From NCBI GenBank assembly GCA_031258135.1, contig JAIRNG010000137.1, positions 1-40,215 of the forward strand: 40,215 nt of DNA, read 5' to 3'. Below the pieces are notes generated by a model. That model did no database searches, was not told where the DNA came from, and saw only the letters and a program-made list of their open reading frames with translations. This DNA is from Mediterranea sp. (in: CFB group bacteria). Lineage in GTDB: Bacteria; Bacteroidota; Bacteroidia; Bacteroidales; Bacteroidaceae. Made by a program: the position numbers and the translations under genes. Shown in pieces: positions 28,463 to 38,569 of the stretch; the first letter of the stretch is position 1; every line of letters starts with the position of its first letter.

Positions 28463-31400
28463 CTACTGACCGGCATTGGCAACATATCCTTTTTTCCATT
28501 CATTCATATATTCCCTCGGCGTCTGATTGTATTTCTTACGGAAACACTTACTGTAATAGCCCGAATCTTTAAAGCCGACGGCATAAGCCACTTCAGAAAT
28601 ACTCATATCCGTATTTTTAAGCAGCTCAATGGACTTGTTCAGACGTATCTCCTTCACCAGGTCGACCGGAGCCAATCCGGTCAGGCTTTTCAGCTTCTTA
28701 AAGAAAGCCGAGCGGCTCAAACCGATTGAAGAAGCGATCGTATCTATATTGAAATCGCAATTGTCCATATTCTCTTCAATCACCTTATGTATCTTATCCA
28801 GCAACTGAACGTCTTTCTTCACCAGATAGTGCTCATAGCTGTCTGTCTCCGAATTTCCCCGCTGTTGCCACACTCGTTCACGGAACAGTTTACGCTCGCG
28901 CAGCAACTGTTCGATGCGGGCAATGAGATATTCCTTGCTGAAGGGTTTGGTAATATAAGCATTAGCCCCCTGATTGATCGCATTCGTTTTGGCTTCATCA
29001 TCATTTTTGGCCGTCAGGATAATCACCGGAATATGACTGATCTGGAAGTCTTTACGAATATGCTGAAGCATTTCAATACCATCCATTCCGGGCATCATCT
29101 GATCGGTCACGACAATATCCGGATGATACAGATGTACTTTCTTCAGTCCCTCCACTCCATTATTTGCCGTATAGACATTAAATTTATCTTCCAGTTGCAA
29201 CTTAACCAGATTTGCAAGGTCCTTATTATCCTCTACAATAAGTAAAGCCGGCAGCGACGAGTCGATACGTTCATCCGGCTGTCCATCAGCGGTCAGGGCA
29301 TCTGCTTGCAGATGTTTTTCCGTTATTTTATCATTGTCGCTCACATAGAAATCAACTTCAGTAGCCTTATAGTGCCCTTTACCTAACAGAAGTTCAATGA
29401 TAAAGGATGCTCCTTTCTGTGGCTGGCTTTCGGCAATAATAGAGCCATGGTGTAAATGCATGATCTCTTTAGACAACGCCAGGCCAATGCCTGTACCCTG
29501 ATAATAAGTCCCCCTGATATTTTCCGCCTGGGAAAAGCGTTCGAATATCTCACTCAGTTTACTTTGTTCTATACCTACACCGGAATCTTCAATGCAGATA
29601 TGACATTTCTTTCCGTCATCCGTCATACCCACGCTAACAAAGATGCGGCCTCCCGACGGCGTAAACTTAAAGGCATTGGAAATAACATTGCGCACCACAA
29701 TCCCAAGCCTTTCCTTATCCGCCCAGACCATGACCGGTTCGTCGGGCAGTTGGAAAGCATAATCTATTTCATTTTCCTCGGCCAATATCTGAAACTCTTT
29801 GCAGAATGCGTTCATCATGATATTGAGGTTCACCTGTGAGATGTGCAGGCGCATCTTCCCGTTCTGTATTTTACGGAAATCCAGGATCTGATTCACTAAT
29901 TGCAACATCTGATCGGTGTTCTTCTCCATCAGCTCAATATATTGCAATCCTTTGGAAGAGAGTTTCTCTTTCTCCTTCAGTTCCTGTATCGGCCCCTTGA
30001 TCAGGGTTAACGGCGTACGCAGTTCGTGAGAGATATTGGTAAAGAACTTAATCTTGAGTCCGGAAAGCTTTTGTTCGATATAGATATCATTTTTCATTTT
30101 CATGAGCAATAGCCCCAGGCGAACGGCAAAATAGAGTAAGGCCGCTCCGATAATGATATAGATAAAATAAGCCACCCGGCTTCTCCACCATGGAGAAAGG
30201 ATGGTGACCTGCAACGTCCGCTCGGAAATCCGGTCGGGATTCGCTTCATCAACGCTCTGCACACGAAACAAATATTCGCCCGGAGGTACATTGGTATAAG
30301 ACGCTATGCGGTTCTTACCGTTAAAGTGCCACTCCTTTTCGTATCCTTCAAGAATATATTTATAGGAAATCCGGGCCGGATTGAAATAATTAAGCGCAGC
30401 AAACTCCAGGGCAAACATCGACTGGTCATATTTCAATGTAATAGATTCGGCATACTTGATGGAACCTTCTATGACCGGATCACTGCGAAAGTTCCACAAC
30501 TCTTTATTGGATATTCTGAAATCGACAATATAAGTCTGATATTCCACATTACGGGATTCCAGCTTCTCAGGATTAAAAACCAGGATACCTTCGCGGCAAC
30601 CCAGCCAAAGCTCATTATTCAATGTCCGTAAGGATGAGCCTTCTTCCATCACGACATTCAGAAAGCCATCATATTTATCATAGTTCCGGAACAGTTCCGT
30701 ATTCCTGTCAAAGCGGGATAATCCGCTTTCGGTGGTCAGCCAGAGATTTTTCTTATCATCCTCCACGATAGAGACGATCACATCCGTATTCAGTCCTTCA
30801 CGCATGCCATACGTTTTAAAGACAGGCTTGCGCGTGGCCTCATCGTATTCTATCAGTTTGTTCAGTCCGCCGCCAAACACGCTGACCCAGATCTGCGAGT
30901 CCGTATCTTTATACAGCACATAAATATCATTATCTGCAATATTGGAACTGGCGCTTTCCTCCCGGTACGTTTCAAACACGATCTCTTCGGGAGAGTTAAA
31001 ACGGCCGTCAAAAGACATTAACCCGTCGGTGGTGCCTATCCAGATACGGCCGTTCTCATCTTCCGTAATGTTTCGGACTTCCATATACAGTCCATAGAGC
31101 GGATAATGCTTAAAGCCATTATATTTGTTTTTAAACGCAGTCTCCCCACCTTCTTCCCAGACTAAGTTCAGTCCTCCTCCCATCAAACCGACCCAGATAC
31201 GGCCTTTACTGTCCTGGTACGTGAAATACGCATCGTTATTATTCATGGTGGAAAGCACGTTGATGTCATGGGTGAATCGTGTAAAACGGAATCCTTCGGG
31301 TGCAAGGATATCCGGCTGGGCTTTTATCAATCCGTTACCTTTGGTTGAGAACCATAAATTCCCTTTGTTATCCTCCATGATGTGATAGACATTACCAACG

Positions 31401-32875
31401 AAAGCATGGGCCGGAGAAAAAATCTGCTTCAATTGTCCGGCGCTACTCAGGCGGTAAAGGTCGGACCAGCGCGTACCGATCCATATATCACCGTTCTTTG
31501 CCTGAAACAAAGCCCTGATCCCTCTGTTATCAATATGTTTCTGCGTTGAATATTGTTGCGGTTCAAACAGTTTGAACTGTTTCTTCGGAAAATTGACCCG
31601 GTAAACGCCATTCATCGTAGAAGTCAGCCATAAGATGCCTTCTTCATCAATCATCTGATCAAAGAAAAGCTGATGCCGGAGGACATTCGAAAACGGCTTC
31701 AGCTCATTTACGGCGATCATGGATTGTTGTTCCCTGTCGAACATCAACAATTCACCCGACGAAGCCAGGAAGAACAGCCCTTGCTCGCCGGCGTCCTGAT
31801 ATTCAAATGTCCCAAGCGTAGCTCCGGGTGCAAACGGAAAGCGTCTGGATGTTTTGTTCAACGCATCATAATAGAATAGCGTTCTTTCGTTCTCAAGGAA
31901 CCATATCTTATCGTACTTGTCCACAAATGCGTTCAATATCCCGTTTGTCTTCAGGTCTACCGGTAATTTACGCAGTTCCCTGTAACCCGGATCATATTCA
32001 TATACCCCTTGATCTCTCACGGATATATAAGCCATACCGGATGGCGTGATCAATATATTCTGAACCGGTTGGGATATCCCCGGAAGGTCGTATTTATTCA
32101 CCGTTCCCGATTGCGGGTCAATGCTGTATATCCTTCCGTTTGCATCGCCCAGCCACACCCGTTCCGGCGTTTCATAAGCACAGGTAAACAGCTCACGCGA
32201 GGACGCGGCCATCTTACGCCAGATGAAATCAGCCGGTTTATTGCGCAACTCTTCTCCTTTCCGGAAAGAGAATATCTTGTAATCCTGTCCTATCCAGTTG
32301 ATATACCCGGCCGTTTCCACAAACACATTATGCTTCAGGCGGGAATCATGAGGATTGATGTCGCCGCCCGCATCGTGCAGGAGTGTCATTTCAATTTCTC
32401 CGCCGGGCGTTGCATAAGCGCGTAACAGGTTCTTGTCCTTGGTCAGCAGAAGGACTTCTCCATCGGTCGTATTCTGTATCTTGATGATCTGCGTATTACC
32501 CGAATAGTCTTTTACATCATTGTACACCGCCTGAAAGCGTTCATAAAGCCTGTCGAATATGTACAGCTTGCGGTCGATGGTCTTGATCCACAAAAAGCCA
32601 TTCTTATCTTCCACAATGCTTTGGATCTTCCGTGGAGGTATGTCGGAATAAGACCCTTCCCGGTTGTTATATGTCTTAAACTTACTGCCGTCATAACTGC
32701 ACAAGCCATACCAGGTGCCAAACCACATGAAACCGTCACTCCCTTTCAGGGAGCAGTTCACGTTATTGTTAGGCAGTCCCTGCTCGACGCTGTAATGCTC
32801 TACAATGATATTCGGCGCGGCAAACAGCCGGAAAGAAACAACTACGGACAACAGCACTAAAAGATGTTTTCTCAT
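28463..32875 (-). CDS. Hybrid two-component system regulator (propeller sensor, HisKA/HATPase, REC, AraC HTH)
   Basis: EQGLPNNNVNCSLKGSDGFMWFGTWYGLCSYDG repeats; FTNISHELRTPLTLIKGPI; GTGIGLALSKEIMHLHHG; LLIVEDNKDLANLVK...VTDQMMPGMDGIEML; SISEVAYAVGFKDSGYYSKCFRKKYNQTPREY; start at internal ATG. Confidence 0.95.
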   Translation of the reverse strand: MRKHLLVLLSVVVSFRLFAAPNIIVEHYSVEQGLPNNNVNCSLKGSDGFMWFGTWYGLCSYDGSKFKTYNNREGSYSDIPPRKIQSIVEDKNGFLWIKTIDRKLYIFDRLYERFQAVYNDVKDYSGNTQIIKIQNTTDGEVLLLTKDKNLLRAYATPGGEIEMTLLHDAGGDINPHDSRLKHNVFVETAGYINWIGQDYKIFSFRKGEELRNKPADFIWRKMAASSRELFTCAYETPERVWLGDANGRIYSIDPQSGTVNKYDLPGISQPVQNILITPSGMAYISVRDQGVYEYDPGYRELRKLPVDLKTNGILNAFVDKYDKIWFLENERTLFYYDALNKTSRRFPFAPGATLGTFEYQDAGEQGLFFLASSGELLMFDREQQSMIAVNELKPFSNVLRHQLFFDQMIDEEGILWLTSTMNGVYRVNFPKKQFKLFEPQQYSTQKHIDNRGIRALFQAKNGDIWIGTRWSDLYRLSSAGQLKQIFSPAHAFVGNVYHIMEDNKGNLWFSTKGNGLIKAQPDILAPEGFRFTRFTHDINVLSTMNNNDAYFTYQDSKGRIWVGLMGGGLNLVWEEGGETAFKNKYNGFKHYPLYGLYMEVRNITEDENGRIWIGTTDGLMSFDGRFNSPEEIVFETYREESASSNIADNDIYVLYKDTDSQIWVSVFGGGLNKLIEYDEATRKPVFKTYGMREGLNTDVIVSIVEDDKKNLWLTTESGLSRFDRNTELFRNYDKYDGFLNVVMEEGSSLRTLNNELWLGCREGILVFNPEKLESRNVEYQTYIVDFRISNKELWNFRSDPVIEGSIKYAESITLKYDQSMFALEFAALNYFNPARISYKYILEGYEKEWHFNGKNRIASYTNVPPGEYLFRVQSVDEANPDRISERTLQVTILSPWWRSRVAYFIYIIIGAALLYFAVRLGLLLMKMKNDIYIEQKLSGLKIKFFTNISHELRTPLTLIKGPIQELKEKEKLSSKGLQYIELMEKNTDQMLQLVNQILDFRKIQNGKMRLHISQVNLNIMMNAFCKEFQILAEENEIDYAFQLPDEPVMVWADKERLGIVVRNVISNAFKFTPSGGRIFVSVGMTDDGKKCHICIEDSGVGIEQSKLSEIFERFSQAENIRGTYYQGTGIGLALSKEIMHLHHGSIIAESQPQKGASFIIELLLGKGHYKATEVDFYVSDNDKITEKHLQADALTADGQPDERIDSSLPALLIVEDNKDLANLVKLQLEDKFNVYTANNGVEGLKKVHLYHPDIVVTDQMMPGMDGIEMLQHIRKDFQISHIPVIILTAKNDDEAKTNAINQGANAYITKPFSKEYLIARIEQLLRERKLFRERVWQQRGNSETDSYEHYLVKKDVQLLDKIHKVIEENMDNCDFNIDTIASSIGLSRSAFFKKLKSLTGLAPVDLVKEIRLNKSIELLKNTDMSISEVAYAVGFKDSGYYSKCFRKKYNQTPREYMNEWKKGYVANAGQ

Positions 32876-32957
32876 GGTCAATATGGAATAAGGGTTAATT
32901 ACAGAGGCGCGGTTTACCGAACCGGTAGGCCAAAAGTAATTAAAAAAAATGATACGC

Positions 32958-35699
32958 CTATTCATCGGCTTTACGTTTTTCTCCGAACTCGGTTTGCTGG
33001 CGTTCCACTTCCATCAGCATTTTCTCTTTCTCTTTGTCCGTCAGGGTGGTCTTACCGGCATTGTCGCCTGTTTGCGGCGTTGCAGTTGCCGTACCGGCCG
33101 TCCTTTCCTGTTCCACAAAACAAAAAGGAAGAGCGGACGGGATACTTTCAAATTCAATTTCCGCCGGAGCCGGTGCAAGCGTTCCTTCAAACTGAACACG
33201 GGCTTTGACTCTGATCTTTCCGGCGTTACGCGTCGAGCGGATCAATACGGGAGCGGAACCGAACTCCACAGCGCGCGGGTTGGCTCCGATACGGGCGTCA
33301 CCGATGATCTCCCCTTCTCCTTCAACCGTAAAAACAATGTTGTCTTTCGCCAGACGGCGGACATGGCCATTGTCATCCGTTACCTCGGCTATAACAACGA
33401 TGAAGTCGGAGCCATCGGCTACGAGCTGTTTACCCAACCGGTCAACGGACAGGCGCAGCTTAGTGGAACGGCGGGACGGCATTTTCTTTTCGGTGCAAAC
33501 GACTTTACCATCAATAATACCTTCAACGACAAAGCTGACCTTTTCCCAGTTCTTTTGCACATAGCTGTACTTGCGCGCTTCCCAGAAGTCCCAGGCATTT
33601 TCGAACACAACGGGAGCATTGGGTATATGGCCTTTGGCATGAACAACCGGTTTAGTCCACGTTTCCGTTCCGTCATAGGCAGACAGGCGGACCGAATCGC
33701 AGTTGCTGAATACCACCACATCGCTATCCGAGAAGGGCGACATTTCATGGGCTACGAAAACCATCGGGCCACATTCGGCAAAAGGATGCCGAAGACCGGC
33801 GGCAGTCTGGCTGCGGAACAGATAGTATGCATATTTAGGCTGGCGGAAAGCATCAAACAGGCCTCCCCAGTACGGGTCCGGATGATAACCGCGCTGATGG
33901 TCGAACGAATGCCATTGCGCTCCACCGATAAAACCGCCAACGGTGCGATACATTTCGCCGTAGCTTTCGGCGAGCGAAAGGGCCTGAATCAGCAACGGAC
34001 GTTCGCCCCAGCTCCGGCCGGCGCGATTGTTATTGTTATGGGCATACCAGTCGTCTACGTTCTCACCGAACTCACGGGTGAAGATGTTTTGTCCGGCGAC
34101 GCCTTTCTCATCATCTCCCGGCCAACCGTAAACCACGTCATAGTGTTCTTTCACCCCTTCGGAATGTACATCCGCAGCAGCTACAGGCCGTCCGGGATAA
34201 GGGTATTCATCTTTGGTGATTTGCAGGGCTTCCAGTGCAAAATCCAGCGGATAACGGGTTTCGTTCAGAATGGGTTCCCACATCAGTACGGACGGGTGGT
34301 TGCGGTCGCGACGAATCATCCGGCGGGTATTGAGATGTACAAGACGTGCAAATTCAGGGTCTTTGTTCCAGAACTGCCAGCCCGGAGTAGCTACAATGAC
34401 AAATATACCGAGCTCGTCACAGGCATCCATGAATGTGGGATCCATCGGATAATGGGCGGAACGGATGATCCGGCATCCGGCATCGCGCAGGCGTCTGGCG
34501 TCCCGCCATTGTTGCGAGTTGGGCGCCGCATTGCCGACATAAGCGAAATCCTGGTGGCGATTGGTTCCGATGAGCTGACCGAAAGGTTTGTCATTCAGCC
34601 AAAAACCGGCTTTACCTTTGAACTCTGCTTTACGGATACCAATGCGGGTAACGCCTCCGTCAAGGGTTTGCTTGCCCGATTTGATGCGGGATTCCACACG
34701 ATACAAATAAGGCGTATCCGGTGACCAGAGCTTCGGATCCTTCACCGCAAACCGTTGGGCAATCTGCTTCGATTCGCCGGAAGCCAACATGAGTTTATCG
34801 GATACCCGCCCGATCACTGCGCCATGGGTATCGGTCAACGTGGTTTCCACTATTACTGTCCGGGGTTGCCGGCCGCTGTTCTTAACGTCGGTATCCACAT
34901 ACACCTGCGCGCTCTGATCGCTGATCTGATCGAAATGGACAAACACACCGCCACCGGCCACCTTACCGGCTTCCATGGCATCCGTAATAGATACGGGAGA
35001 TCTGGCGATCATCCATACATCCCGGTAGATTCCCCCATGATAAGCGAAATCGAGCGTATATTGGCTCTTACCCGGAGGATAGCTTTTATCATCACTGTTG
35101 TCTGCAAATACCGCAATCAGACAATGATCGCCCGGCCGGCAACCGTTTCCGGTCAGGTTGACAGTGAATGGCAGGTAACCTCCGGAATGTTCCAGTACTT
35201 TCCTGCCGTTCAGGTAAACGATTTGCTTACCCATAACGGCTTCAACGTGCAGGCTAACTTCCCGCCCTTCCGTTTCGGCAGGAACAACGAAGCGTTTACG
35301 ATACCAGACCGGCCCCTGATAGTTGCGGCATCCGCTGGCTTCTGCAGGCATCAGTTCAACGGTATGCGGAGTCGATACGATCTCCCAACCGGAATCATCA
35401 TAGTCCGGCGCTTCGGCGCCCTGTGCATCTCCTTTATGATAACGCCATCCGGGATTAAAGTTATAGACCAGGCGACCGCTTCCGGCAAGGGGGATGAAGC
35501 CGGCTACCGAATAAATGGGCTCAATAGCCTCATCACACACAGAACCAACAGCCTCACCAACAGCCTCACCAACAGCCTCACCAACAGCCTCACCCCGGCC
35601 CTCTCCAAAGGAGAGGGAGGAGAACCATGCGGCGTATGTTTGGTTTAATGACGGTATAAAGGTTATAAGAAGGATAAATAATAAAGAATGTTTTCTCAT
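32958..35699 (-). CDS. Glycoside hydrolase family 2 protein with repeat-derived insertion after the signal peptide
   Basis: FNPGWRYHKGD, WYRKRFVVPAE, LIGTNRHQDFAYVGNAAPNSQQWRDARRLRDAGCRIIRSAHYP, WEPILNETRYP, REFGEN. Confidence 0.92.
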   Translation of the reverse strand: MRKHSLLFILLITFIPSLNQTYAAWFSSLSFGEGRGEAVGEAVGEAVGEAVGSVCDEAIEPIYSVAGFIPLAGSGRLVYNFNPGWRYHKGDAQGAEAPDYDDSGWEIVSTPHTVELMPAEASGCRNYQGPVWYRKRFVVPAETEGREVSLHVEAVMGKQIVYLNGRKVLEHSGGYLPFTVNLTGNGCRPGDHCLIAVFADNSDDKSYPPGKSQYTLDFAYHGGIYRDVWMIARSPVSITDAMEAGKVAGGGVFVHFDQISDQSAQVYVDTDVKNSGRQPRTVIVETTLTDTHGAVIGRVSDKLMLASGESKQIAQRFAVKDPKLWSPDTPYLYRVESRIKSGKQTLDGGVTRIGIRKAEFKGKAGFWLNDKPFGQLIGTNRHQDFAYVGNAAPNSQQWRDARRLRDAGCRIIRSAHYPMDPTFMDACDELGIFVIVATPGWQFWNKDPEFARLVHLNTRRMIRRDRNHPSVLMWEPILNETRYPLDFALEALQITKDEYPYPGRPVAAADVHSEGVKEHYDVVYGWPGDDEKGVAGQNIFTREFGENVDDWYAHNNNNRAGRSWGERPLLIQALSLAESYGEMYRTVGGFIGGAQWHSFDHQRGYHPDPYWGGLFDAFRQPKYAYYLFRSQTAAGLRHPFAECGPMVFVAHEMSPFSDSDVVVFSNCDSVRLSAYDGTETWTKPVVHAKGHIPNAPVVFENAWDFWEARKYSYVQKNWEKVSFVVEGIIDGKVVCTEKKMPSRRSTKLRLSVDRLGKQLVADGSDFIVVIAEVTDDNGHVRRLAKDNIVFTVEGEGEIIGDARIGANPRAVEFGSAPVLIRSTRNAGKIRVKARVQFEGTLAPAPAEIEFESIPSALPFCFVEQERTAGTATATPQTGDNAGKTTLTDKEKEKMLMEVERQQTEFGEKRKADE
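35547..35618. repeat. 12-bp VNTR (aacagcctcacc x4) fused to an interspersed palindromic element, inside the GH2 CDS
   Basis: Four perfect units 35547-35594 followed by ccggccctctccaaaggagaggg; encodes SSLSFGEGRGEAVGEAVGEAVGEAVG. Confidence 0.92.
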
Positions 35700-35770
35700 G
35701 GTTATTTCAGTATCATTGATTTTATTTATGCCAATCAGTAAGTTAAAGGATTTATCACTCGCTTTGCCCT

Positions 35771-36073
35771 TTACAAGGGCTTGTAAAACTCCAGAAATAT
35801 TTTTTCATTACATTCAAGGGCTTGTAAAACTCCAAACTGTTCTTTTTGCCCTTTACAAGGGCTTGTAAAGCTCCAGAAATATTTTTTCATTACATTCAAG
35901 GGCTTGTAAAGCTCCAAAACTATTCTTTTTGCCCTTTACAAGGGCTTGTAAAGCTCCAAACTGTTTTTTTTGCCCTTTACAAGGGCTTGTAAAGCTCCAA
36001 ACTGTTTTTTTTGCCTTTTACAAGGGCTTGTAAGGCTTCAAACTGTTTTTTTTGCCTTTTACAAGGGCTTGTA
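35771..36073. repeat. Tandem array of 8 palindromic units, 40-42 bp period
   Basis: TTACAAGGGCTTGTAA-like cores at 35771, 35813, 35853, 35895, 35936, 35977, 36018 and 36059. Confidence 0.95.
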
Positions 36074-38339
36074 CGGCTCCATTACACACGACTACCTCTT
36101 CTCCCTCTCCTTTGGAGAGGGTTGGGGTGAGGCTGCCGGTTTTGTTAGCGAGGCTATAAGTTCTGTAACTTACCTCCCCATTCTTCAGCTCAGCTTCCAC
36201 CACGGTCCGGCCGGGAGCATGCAGCCTGAAGCGTACGTCCCACTCCACAGGCCATGCGGGGAAGAGGTATATCTTATTGCCGTCGGTTTGCAGCAGCATC
36301 TCCTGCATACCGATCATACCGCTGCCGCCATGATTATGGTCGGGCGCCCAGTCGAATCCCGGCCCCCAGAAAGCGGGGAAGCGATAAGGGCCATCGGTCA
36401 TCTTGAGCCGGGTCAGGCGTACGGCTTCTTCCGTCAGGCCAAGACACGCCGCCCAGATATTGTCCTGTTTCCATCCGGTATGCGACCGGAACCTCAGCGC
36501 ATCCGGATCATACAGATACGTGTTACGGGCTACATCCAGGTTCTCCTTTCCCACGCCATACATCCGCCAGGGATATACCGGATAAAGTTGCGGGGTCTCT
36601 ACATTATTTATACGTTCCCAGGTTTTCGCCGGGGAGATCATCTCTTTCCCTCCGACCGTGCGAAGCGGAACAGGCGGAATGGTCCGGAGCATTCCGGGTT
36701 TCCGGCCGCAGGTTTCGAGTACGACGCGCAAGGCTGCAATGGTGCTCGAAGCGTTGTTGCTCATTTTATACGTTTCACAGGCCGAACCGGGATACAGGAT
36801 CAGGTGACCGTTGCCGTCCAACTCCTTGCGTCCGCGACGGGAAGCCAGGTAACGGTAATGTTCGTCGAAGAAGGTGAGGCAACTTTCAATCAAGGGCAGG
36901 TAAGGGGTAATATCCGCATGATTATAGTTCTTCGTTTCAAGGATCATCTGGCAGAACTCGAGCACGGTATCCCACTGATATTCGAGCCAGGCGTTGTATT
37001 CCACTCCCTTGTCGAATCCTTCGGGGCGTTCAAAACCATATTCGACCGGATCGGGCAGGCCGAAGTTCTCAATCTGTTCGGTAAAGCATGCCCCCTTGTG
37101 CCCCCAATAACATTCCGAACGTAACTCGGCGTTGCGAAGCATGCGGTTGTAGAAGTCGAACTGAGCGGGCATCATGTCAAAGTCCCCGCTTTTCAACATG
37201 GGCCAATAGACTAATCGTTGATTCTGTGCAGTCATCGTTCCTCCACCCCACTTCCGGTAGTCGGGAGTAAAGGCCTGCTTCTCATCCACAAAGCAGGGGT
37301 CGAACGTAAACAGGCCGCCGTTGAATTTGGTTGGCGCGCTTCCATAGGCGTTGCAGCCCAGCATGTAACGGAACAGGGTATAGTTACGGGTATATTCCGA
37401 TGCTTCGCCGGACGCCTCTATGTAGCTGCGTTGCCAGAAGTCGTTCCACCACCGGCGGGATTGCTTTTTATCTTCGGCGGATATGCGGGCGACGGTTGCC
37501 TCCAACTGCCGGCGCCAGAGGGTTATATCCGGTGTTTGTTCCGTATGGAGTGCGACACGGATATGTTCTTTACGCACAGGCCCGGACGAGCGGAATTGCC
37601 AGGCGCGATAGTCCGTTCCGGCATATTCACCGTCGGCAACGCCTGTATATTGCAGGTGATTGCCCCAGAGTTTACCGCCAAAGGTGAGGTTTGCCAACGG
37701 GTTCATCATCTGATTCTTCACGGCATCCAGGCCCTGTTGGGCCACGGCTACGTCAAACACGGTCTGCTGCGGGTTACGATGATAGAAGACAACGCTATTC
37801 CCTTCGGGCGTGATGCTGTCCGCAGAAGTAAACATACCTTCGGGCGGCGCCCATCTATAGGAGTTTTGCCACCCCTCGCCCTTGCGGATGGGTCGGTCCC
37901 GGTAACGCCAGTTTTCGTAACAGAGATCAACGGTCACCGGTTGACGGCTATCCAACTCGAGATGCGCTACCGGATGGAATACATCCGCCCAAAGCCGAAA
38001 GGTTGTTCCGCCGGCCGCGATTTCGACATATCCGTCGTCAAGCATTAACTCCTGACGGAAATCGCTGCTTTCCAGAAAGGGATTCGGTGTAAGGCGCACG
38101 CGCACGCGGCCTTGTTTAAGCATGCAGTTATGCTCATCGAACGTTCCGCTGCGGCTGATATAGAACAGCAGGTCGCCCCCTTCCACCCAAACGTTCATAC
38201 CTATATCCCCACCACCGCAGGGCATAGACTCGGAAGAATCCCGGCCGGGTGTATCCCAACGAACGGAAGCGACCTGCCGGCTCCGGAGAACCGACAGGTT
38301 GCACAACAATAACATAATGAACAGAACTTTCCTTTTCAT
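36018..38339 (-). CDS. DUF5703 / GH95-like secreted glycoside hydrolase-like protein with repeat-derived C-terminus
   Basis: Signal peptide; VRWDTPGRDSSESMPCGGGDIGMNVWVEGGDLLFYISRSGTFDEHNCMLKQGRVRVRLTPNPF; C-term SLTPTLSKGEGEEVVVCNGAVQALVKGKKNSLKPYKPL lies in repeats. Confidence 0.82.
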   Translation of the reverse strand: MKRKVLFIMLLLCNLSVLRSRQVASVRWDTPGRDSSESMPCGGGDIGMNVWVEGGDLLFYISRSGTFDEHNCMLKQGRVRVRLTPNPFLESSDFRQELMLDDGYVEIAAGGTTFRLWADVFHPVAHLELDSRQPVTVDLCYENWRYRDRPIRKGEGWQNSYRWAPPEGMFTSADSITPEGNSVVFYHRNPQQTVFDVAVAQQGLDAVKNQMMNPLANLTFGGKLWGNHLQYTGVADGEYAGTDYRAWQFRSSGPVRKEHIRVALHTEQTPDITLWRRQLEATVARISAEDKKQSRRWWNDFWQRSYIEASGEASEYTRNYTLFRYMLGCNAYGSAPTKFNGGLFTFDPCFVDEKQAFTPDYRKWGGGTMTAQNQRLVYWPMLKSGDFDMMPAQFDFYNRMLRNAELRSECYWGHKGACFTEQIENFGLPDPVEYGFERPEGFDKGVEYNAWLEYQWDTVLEFCQMILETKNYNHADITPYLPLIESCLTFFDEHYRYLASRRGRKELDGNGHLILYPGSACETYKMSNNASSTIAALRVVLETCGRKPGMLRTIPPVPLRTVGGKEMISPAKTWERINNVETPQLYPVYPWRMYGVGKENLDVARNTYLYDPDALRFRSHTGWKQDNIWAACLGLTEEAVRLTRLKMTDGPYRFPAFWGPGFDWAPDHNHGGSGMIGMQEMLLQTDGNKIYLFPAWPVEWDVRFRLHAPGRTVVEAELKNGEVSYRTYSLANKTGSLTPTLSKGEGEEVVVCNGAVQALVKGKKNSLKPYKPL
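36104..36135. repeat. Third copy of the interspersed CCCTCTCC/GGAGAGGG palindromic element
   Basis: ccctctcctttggagagggttggggtgaggctg, matching 11852-11883 and the reverse complement of 35583-35618. Confidence 0.9.
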
Positions 38340-38534
38340 ATAGAAAAGGACGGAATCCGGAAGAAAATGTACCCGATGTGGACAGGATTATTTCGCGCTT
38401 GGGCAGTTGAGTGCATCAACTGTTCGGATACGCTTTATTGTCCATGCACCTTTTGTTGTCTTTTTTTGTAAACATCCGCAGGGAATGAATCGGGCTTCCT
38501 ACTCCCCATCTGGAGATCTTCTATTTGGGGGTAC

Positions 38535-38569
38535 CCACAGTGTCGGAGTGTGGGTGCCACAGTGTCGGA
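38535..38569. repeat. Direct repeat CCACAGTGTCGGA x2 (22-bp period) containing a CCCACA/TGTGGG hairpin
   Basis: 38535-38547 and 38557-38569. Confidence 0.7.

Noticed and set aside
32949-34724. 591-aa plus-strand ORF
   Set aside because: Antisense to GH2, with low-complexity composition typical of shadow ORFs.
35771-36073. Possible CRISPR array
   Set aside because: The 'spacers' are near-identical linkers of two types, the palindromic core is short, and there are no cas genes in the window; it is a tandem repeat.
35970-37124. 384-aa plus-strand ORF
   Set aside because: Starts inside the tandem repeats and runs antisense to the DUF5703-like gene.
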